Below are positions 18,697 through 21,890 of a stretch of 21,890 nt of DNA, in pieces (within the stretch, counting starts at the first letter, position 1; each line of letters starts with the position of its first letter). Position numbers and translations under genes: made by a program. The notes beneath the pieces are model-generated. The model had not been told where the DNA came from. It saw nothing but the letters and a program-made list of their open reading frames with translations, and searched no databases. Source of the DNA: a virus. The DNA is taken from IMG/VR virus record IMGVR_UViG_3300007871_000121, positions 1 to 21,890 of that record. The stretch is one strand, 5' to 3'.

Positions 18697-20112
18697 TCAA
18701 ACCCGTATTATCTTGTGCGGCATCGCGCCGCGCTTCACGTGATAGCGACCCGAGCAGATCTGCCAAGCCAACGCCAAAGCGACCAGCTCGTCCGGCGAAT
18801 GTCCCTTGCCATAGAGGTCGTCCTTGAGCACATACCGGTGAACAGACATCAACGATGCCATACGCGGTAGCACAATCTCTTGCTTATCCACCGCCGTCTC
18901 GTAGTCGATGAACATCTTGTTCTTGTTGGATCCGGTGATAATGAAGTCCTCGACCTTCTTGCCCACGATGTAATGAGCCACCACGTCACCCAGACCGGTT
19001 GCATCATGAATTCCCTTGCCCGGGTAGCGCTCAAGTCTCGTGTTGAACCGCCCGATCAATCGCGGCCACGGCTCACGGTACCGGCGCTCAATAGCGACCA
19101 ACCGCGCCGGTGTGCAATCATGCCGTATCGTCACAATGACCGTCAAGTCTCGCTTCCGCGCCCAGTCAGCAGCGGTCACATAATCCGCATCCTTCTTGGG
19201 CTTCTCCAGTTCGTAGTATTCGTTGATGTGATCCTCAAGACGTCGACCCGCAAAGAGATGACGCAACATCGACTCATTGAAGACCGAGCCGCCCTCGACC
19301 GGCGTCTCCAACTCATACTCAACGCGCCACATGGAGTCAGAAACCTCGGTACGCTTACGCTCAACCTCCGACATCGGTAGCCAGCTCCCGGGGTTGTCAT
19401 CATGCTCCACGACCTCGCGCCAACACCAGCGACGGACCGGCCAACCGCGCTCAACCGCGCGCTTGAGAAGTGTGGTCATCGTACCTGACTCGTGCTGGTG
19501 CGTTGAGGCCAGCACCGTCTGCGCCGGCCGTGTCGGATCGGTTGTCAACGTCTGGCCCATCGCGGCGTCCATGATCCGTTCGTCCATCTCGTCGACCTCG
19601 TCAAGTCGCAGCCTGTGAGGGTGAGGACCACGAGCCGACCGCTGTGATGCTGTCAGAGCTCGAATCCAGTTACCACGCAGCATCTTGGTCCGCCATGATC
19701 CGATGTCACCGTCAACGAAAGTCTCCGCCGTAATCACCGGTTGCGTCGGATCCTCAGGTTGGATCTCGTGCCGCCACGCCGCCGCCATCGACTCGTGCAC
19801 CCGGCGCGATTGCTCGCCCGAGCCACCAAGGACCGTGCAGTTATACTCAGCCAGCGCCTCGAGACTGGCGAGCGCAGCCAGCATTACGGTCTTGCCCGAC
19901 CCTCGTGTTGCGAGCCAGATAATGATGGGATACTGCGCGAAGTACGCCTCGGTCAACGCATCAAATGGTGAGATGTGACCGTCACAGCACGCGCACTCTG
20001 GGAACGTCAGACCGAAGGCGTTCTTCAGAACCTGCTTTAGCTTCTCCTGATCGCCGTCTCTGATGTCCCAGTTGTTCGGCTTCCAATATTCATCGTTCGA
20101 AGTCGAGTCCAT
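18697..20112 (-). CDS. Terminase large subunit
   Basis: The DNA-packaging motor has ATPase and nuclease parts. The start chosen is ATG at 20112, with GAGGAGAT at ideal spacing; an upstream Met in the same frame overlaps more of the RusA gene. Walker A is ATRGSGKT (68-75) and Walker B is RLRLDEVDEMD (acidic D171/E172). The RNase H-like nuclease acidic residues are D316 in TAADWARK, D370 in HDATGLGD and D441 in HSPDELVALALAW. The N-terminal Cys cluster (FPECACCDGH) could bind zinc. The length (471) suits a complete protein. No small terminase subunit was recognised in the window. Confidence 0.92.
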   Translation of the reverse strand: MDSTSNDEYWKPNNWDIRDGDQEKLKQVLKNAFGLTFPECACCDGHISPFDALTEAYFAQYPIIIWLATRGSGKTVMLAALASLEALAEYNCTVLGGSGEQSRRVHESMAAAWRHEIQPEDPTQPVITAETFVDGDIGSWRTKMLRGNWIRALTASQRSARGPHPHRLRLDEVDEMDERIMDAAMGQTLTTDPTRPAQTVLASTHQHESGTMTTLLKRAVERGWPVRRWCWREVVEHDDNPGSWLPMSEVERKRTEVSDSMWRVEYELETPVEGGSVFNESMLRHLFAGRRLEDHINEYYELEKPKKDADYVTAADWARKRDLTVIVTIRHDCTPARLVAIERRYREPWPRLIGRFNTRLERYPGKGIHDATGLGDVVAHYIVGKKVEDFIITGSNKNKMFIDYETAVDKQEIVLPRMASLMSVHRYVLKDDLYGKGHSPDELVALALAWQICSGRYHVKRGAMPHKIIRV

Positions 20113-20527
20113 TGATCTCCTCGAAGGGTTTGACGATGACCTTGACCCCCGGGTTGGCATCGGTGTAGAGCTTCATCGGAACCGCTCGAATCACCTGCGC
20201 GTCGTCAACATACAGCACCCCGGTCAACGCGTCGAGAATTGCCCGCAGGTACTTATCGACATCACCGTCATACCGCCCCCAGGGCAGTGGTCGCTTGACC
20301 GTCTTGGGTCTAGGCAGAAAGAACACGACGGTCACATCGAATCCACACGCAGCCAACGGTTCAGCGTCCCACTGTCGCTTGGCCTCATCATGCACGGCTC
20401 GTTGCCACGCCTTGAGGTGCTTTGGTCCCTTGAAGAAGATATTGCCCGTGGTCTTTGACTTGATGGCAGACCAAGAGCCCTTCGTCACGGGCTTCCCCGG
20501 GACCCAAAAGTTAAGCAGCACAGTCAC
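20090..20527 (-). CDS. RusA-type Holliday junction resolvase
   Basis: This 145-residue protein matches the RusA fold. FFLPRPKTVKRPLP (69-82) is followed by YDGDVDKYLRAILDALTGVL (86-105) and YVDDAQV (106-112). The Asp residues D89, D91 and D109 correspond to the metal-binding aspartates of RusA, which cleaves four-way DNA junctions as a dimer. Phages use it to debranch replicated DNA before packaging, in keeping with its position just before the terminase gene, which it overlaps by 23 bases. Start is GTG at 20527; a second GTG two codons later is possible because no strong ribosome binding site is seen. Confidence 0.9.
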   Translation of the reverse strand: MTVLLNFWVPGKPVTKGSWSAIKSKTTGNIFFKGPKHLKAWQRAVHDEAKRQWDAEPLAACGFDVTVVFFLPRPKTVKRPLPWGRYDGDVDKYLRAILDALTGVLYVDDAQVIRAVPMKLYTDANPGVKVIVKPFEEINGLDFER

Positions 20528-20533
20528 GTTCTA

Positions 20534-21043
20534 CTATACCCGCTTGGGCTTGACGCGCCGCTTACGCTTCTTTTTAACCGCCTTCTTCGGTCGGCCCACA
20601 ATGTTCCACAGCAGCTCCTCGATGAACTGCTTGGCATCGGCCGGCTTGACGTCGGCGCGGCACCCACCACAGAACATGCAGACCAGCGGTTCGAACCCAC
20701 GACAGAAGTCACACGTGCGGTACTCAGGTCGCTTGACCCCGCAGTGCGCACACGTAGCTGACTCCTTCGGATAGCCCGCATAGCGGTGTCGGCCCGAGTT
20801 CGACTTGAGACAGTCAACGCTGCGGACAAACTTGAGCGCCTCCGCAACCACGCGCAACGCATAGCCCGGGGGAATGTTCGTGGGAAACTTGATCGCCTTG
20901 GGCTTCGGCCGCTCAGACTTCTTACCAGCGGTCGCCCGCTCGATGTCAGCCATAGTCTTGGCCTTCGGCTTGGGCCGCACCAGCTTGACCCCGCCCGGGG
21001 TCTCATCATCTGGCAACCAGAGTCCCTTGTACTCAGGCATCAT
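20534..21043 (-). CDS. 169-residue multi-zinc-site protein with basic tail
   Basis: The protein has C98-x2-C101, C111-x2-C114, and C122-x2-C125-x2-C128 (CAHCGVK, CDFCRGF, CMFCGGC), enough for two zinc sites. It has basic, Pro-rich flanks (RPKPKAKT; KKSERPKPKAIKFP) and a strongly basic C-terminal tail (KKAVKKKRKRRVKPKRV). This composition fits nucleic-acid binding. The start at 21043 overlaps the stop of the small membrane-protein gene as ATGA, with a second Met as alternative. It precedes RusA by six bases. No family is recognised. Confidence 0.72.
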   Translation of the reverse strand: MMPEYKGLWLPDDETPGGVKLVRPKPKAKTMADIERATAGKKSERPKPKAIKFPTNIPPGYALRVVAEALKFVRSVDCLKSNSGRHRYAGYPKESATCAHCGVKRPEYRTCDFCRGFEPLVCMFCGGCRADVKPADAKQFIEELLWNIVGRPKKAVKKKRKRRVKPKRV

Positions 21044-21198
21044 TCACACTCCACATAACGGTGCCCCCACTTGAAGTGTTTCCACAGACGCTCGTGCAGG
21101 AAGTACATGCCCACGCGAACAGGAAATACCACGCCGCCGATGGCCAGGGCTGCCAGAAGGTTACCTGTAACAAGCAGCGCCACCACTGCAACCGTCAC
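21040..21198 (-). CDS. 52-residue small membrane protein
   Basis: GTG at 21198 with AGGAGGT ten bases upstream starts a single-span membrane protein (VAVVALLVTGNLLAALAIGG is the span). A basic, aromatic cytoplasmic-type tail follows (VRVGMYFLHERLWKHFKWGH). The stop overlaps the zinc-protein start as ATGA. The ribosome binding site, the coupled overlap and the clear membrane topology support it. No family is recognised. Confidence 0.65.
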   Translation of the reverse strand: MTVAVVALLVTGNLLAALAIGGVVFPVRVGMYFLHERLWKHFKWGHRYVECE

Positions 21199-21213
21199 GA
21201 GGCCGCTGACCTC

Positions 21214-21276
21214 CTAAGTCACTCCCTTGGCAAGCGAGCGCTCGGGGGTGCTCACCTGCACGTATCGTTCGTCCAT
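21214..21276 (-). CDS. Possible 20-residue peptide
   Basis: ATG at 21276 follows the previous stop by six bases, with GGGAAG nearby, and the product is MDERYVQVSTPERSLAKGVT. Its stop overlaps the ribosome binding site of the next gene. It is too short to judge by content and may simply be leader sequence. Confidence 0.3.
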   Translation of the reverse strand: MDERYVQVSTPERSLAKGVT

Positions 21277-21282
21277 CGTGGA

Positions 21283-21552
21283 TCACTTCCCTGCCCTCGG
21301 CCAAGCTCTCTGCACGGCCACGATGCCCCACATCGTTGCGCCGAACAGAGTCGTTACTGCCGCCTGCGGTAGGTCCTGAGACTGCAGGCATACGGCGATT
21401 ATGTACAATCCTGGAGACAGGAGCAGACTGGAGGTCAGAGGTACGCCCTGAAACTTCCGCCCTGCCCAGATCGTCGGGATCACCGCGGCTGAGATGATCA
21501 GCTGAGTGAAGGCAATCGTAGTGTCGGCATACGGTGCTAGAAACTCAAGCAT
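21283..21552 (-). CDS. 89-residue membrane protein
   Basis: Three hydrophobic segments (about 13-31, 40-57 and 64-82: FTQLIISAAVIPTIWAG; LTSSLLLSPGLYIIAVCLQS; AAVTTLFGATMWGIVAV) predict a small inner-membrane protein with a short basic end. The start overlaps the stop of the upstream gene by eight bases. Such proteins occur in many phages as unknown or holin-like proteins; no specific role can be given here. Confidence 0.7.
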   Translation of the reverse strand: MLEFLAPYADTTIAFTQLIISAAVIPTIWAGRKFQGVPLTSSLLLSPGLYIIAVCLQSQDLPQAAVTTLFGATMWGIVAVQRAWPRAGK

Positions 21553-21890
21553 CCTTTTCCTCCTCGTCTAACTCCGCGGCACCGATAACATCAAGGACAA
21601 CCTTGACGGCCTGTTCGCGCGTGTGTACGATCACGCTTGAGATCTCGCGGATGAAACCATGACTGTGCGGATTCTCCTCACCCGGCTCCATGATGGTCAC
21701 AACGAACTTGCGGTAGGCCAGGCATATTCCAAACTCGACGCACGTACCGATACTCTTCTCAGTGCACCCAAGCAGGTCAGCAACCATGATATAACAACGC
21801 CGCACATCGTTGTAATCACGCGCTACGATCGCAGCATCCGTGCTAGTCGGGGAACGATAGCCCCCGGACTTGAGCACCTGCTGCCCCGAC
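21545..21890 (-). CDS. Nucleoside 2-deoxyribosyltransferase-like protein, N-terminus cut
   Basis: The frame is open to the right edge, so the true start is outside the window; a GTG at 21877 is internal in appearance. The visible part has RDYNDVRRCYIMVADLLG, then GTCVEFGICLAYRKFVVTIM, in which the Glu of VEFG is the expected catalytic nucleophile of this family, and a C-terminal helix after SVIVHTREQAVKVV. These enzymes transfer deoxyribose between bases and, in phages, adjust nucleotide pools or destroy nucleotides. The typical N-terminal strand (KIYLAGP-like) should lie just upstream. Its stop overlaps the membrane-protein start by eight bases. Confidence 0.72.
   Translation of the reverse strand, partial: SGQQVLKSGGYRSPTSTDAAIVARDYNDVRRCYIMVADLLGCTEKSIGTCVEFGICLAYRKFVVTIMEPGEENPHSHGFIREISSVIVHTREQAVKVVLDVIGAAELDEEEKDA

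Noticed and set aside
20520-20545. TATAGT near the RusA start as a promoter
   Set aside because: It is the Val-stop end of the preceding gene (GTA TAG) and has no -35 partner.

Overview
This window is part of the genome of a tailed double-stranded DNA phage (Caudoviricetes) or a prophage of that type. Every supported protein gene and the single tRNA lie on the minus strand, so the window is read from right to left. The genes are packed end to end, with many ATGA/GTGA/TAATG overlaps and Shine-Dalgarno sequences of the GGAGG type. The host cannot be named. The DNA is moderately GC-rich and the host uses strong purine-rich ribosome binding sites. A 3D-domain cell-wall protein is present.

Layout in transcription order. 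(1) 21890-20090: the truncated end of a nucleoside 2-deoxyribosyltransferase-like gene, two small membrane proteins, a cysteine-rich zinc protein and a RusA Holliday junction resolvase. (2) 20112-10851, packaging and head entry: terminase large subunit, a Vsr-like (EDxHD) homing-type nuclease with NUMOD3 repeats that overlaps an MT-A70 adenine methyltransferase gene by 4 bases, two unknown proteins, portal, MuF-type minor head protein, two tiny proteins, an unknown 219-residue protein, and a 900-residue XkdF-type protease polyprotein. The polyprotein carries nucleotidyltransferase-like, degenerate metallo-beta-lactamase-like and OB-like regions. (3) 10850-9758: a likely self-contained unit coding for an exported protein with a signal peptide; its frame is broken at about 10480, and it ends in a terminator. 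(4) 9710-2459: a promoter with an operator-like inverted repeat, then about 20 small accessory genes. These include several zinc proteins (one RING-like), an HExxH protein, a SAM-dependent methyltransferase, a second frame-broken gene, a GIY-YIG nuclease, and a lysis-like group made of a 3D-domain protein with a complete tRNA-Lys(CTT) embedded in frame plus small membrane proteins. A strong terminator ends this block. (5) 2378-200: a candidate promoter, two acidic scaffold-like proteins and the HK97-fold major capsid protein. A truncated basic gene follows at the left edge.

The head genes form one assembly pathway: terminase, portal, MuF protein, protease, scaffold and capsid. They are unusual in that about 8.5 kb of accessory and lysis genes separates the protease from the scaffold and capsid genes. 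No tail genes, integrase, CRISPR array or insertion sequence was seen. Several genuine genes are short and sit in frames masked by longer spurious reading frames (21040-21198, 14274-14596, 9176-9304, 8665-8787, 2897-2977). They were recognised from ribosome binding sites and stop-start overlaps. All family assignments come from reading motifs by eye; no database search was run.
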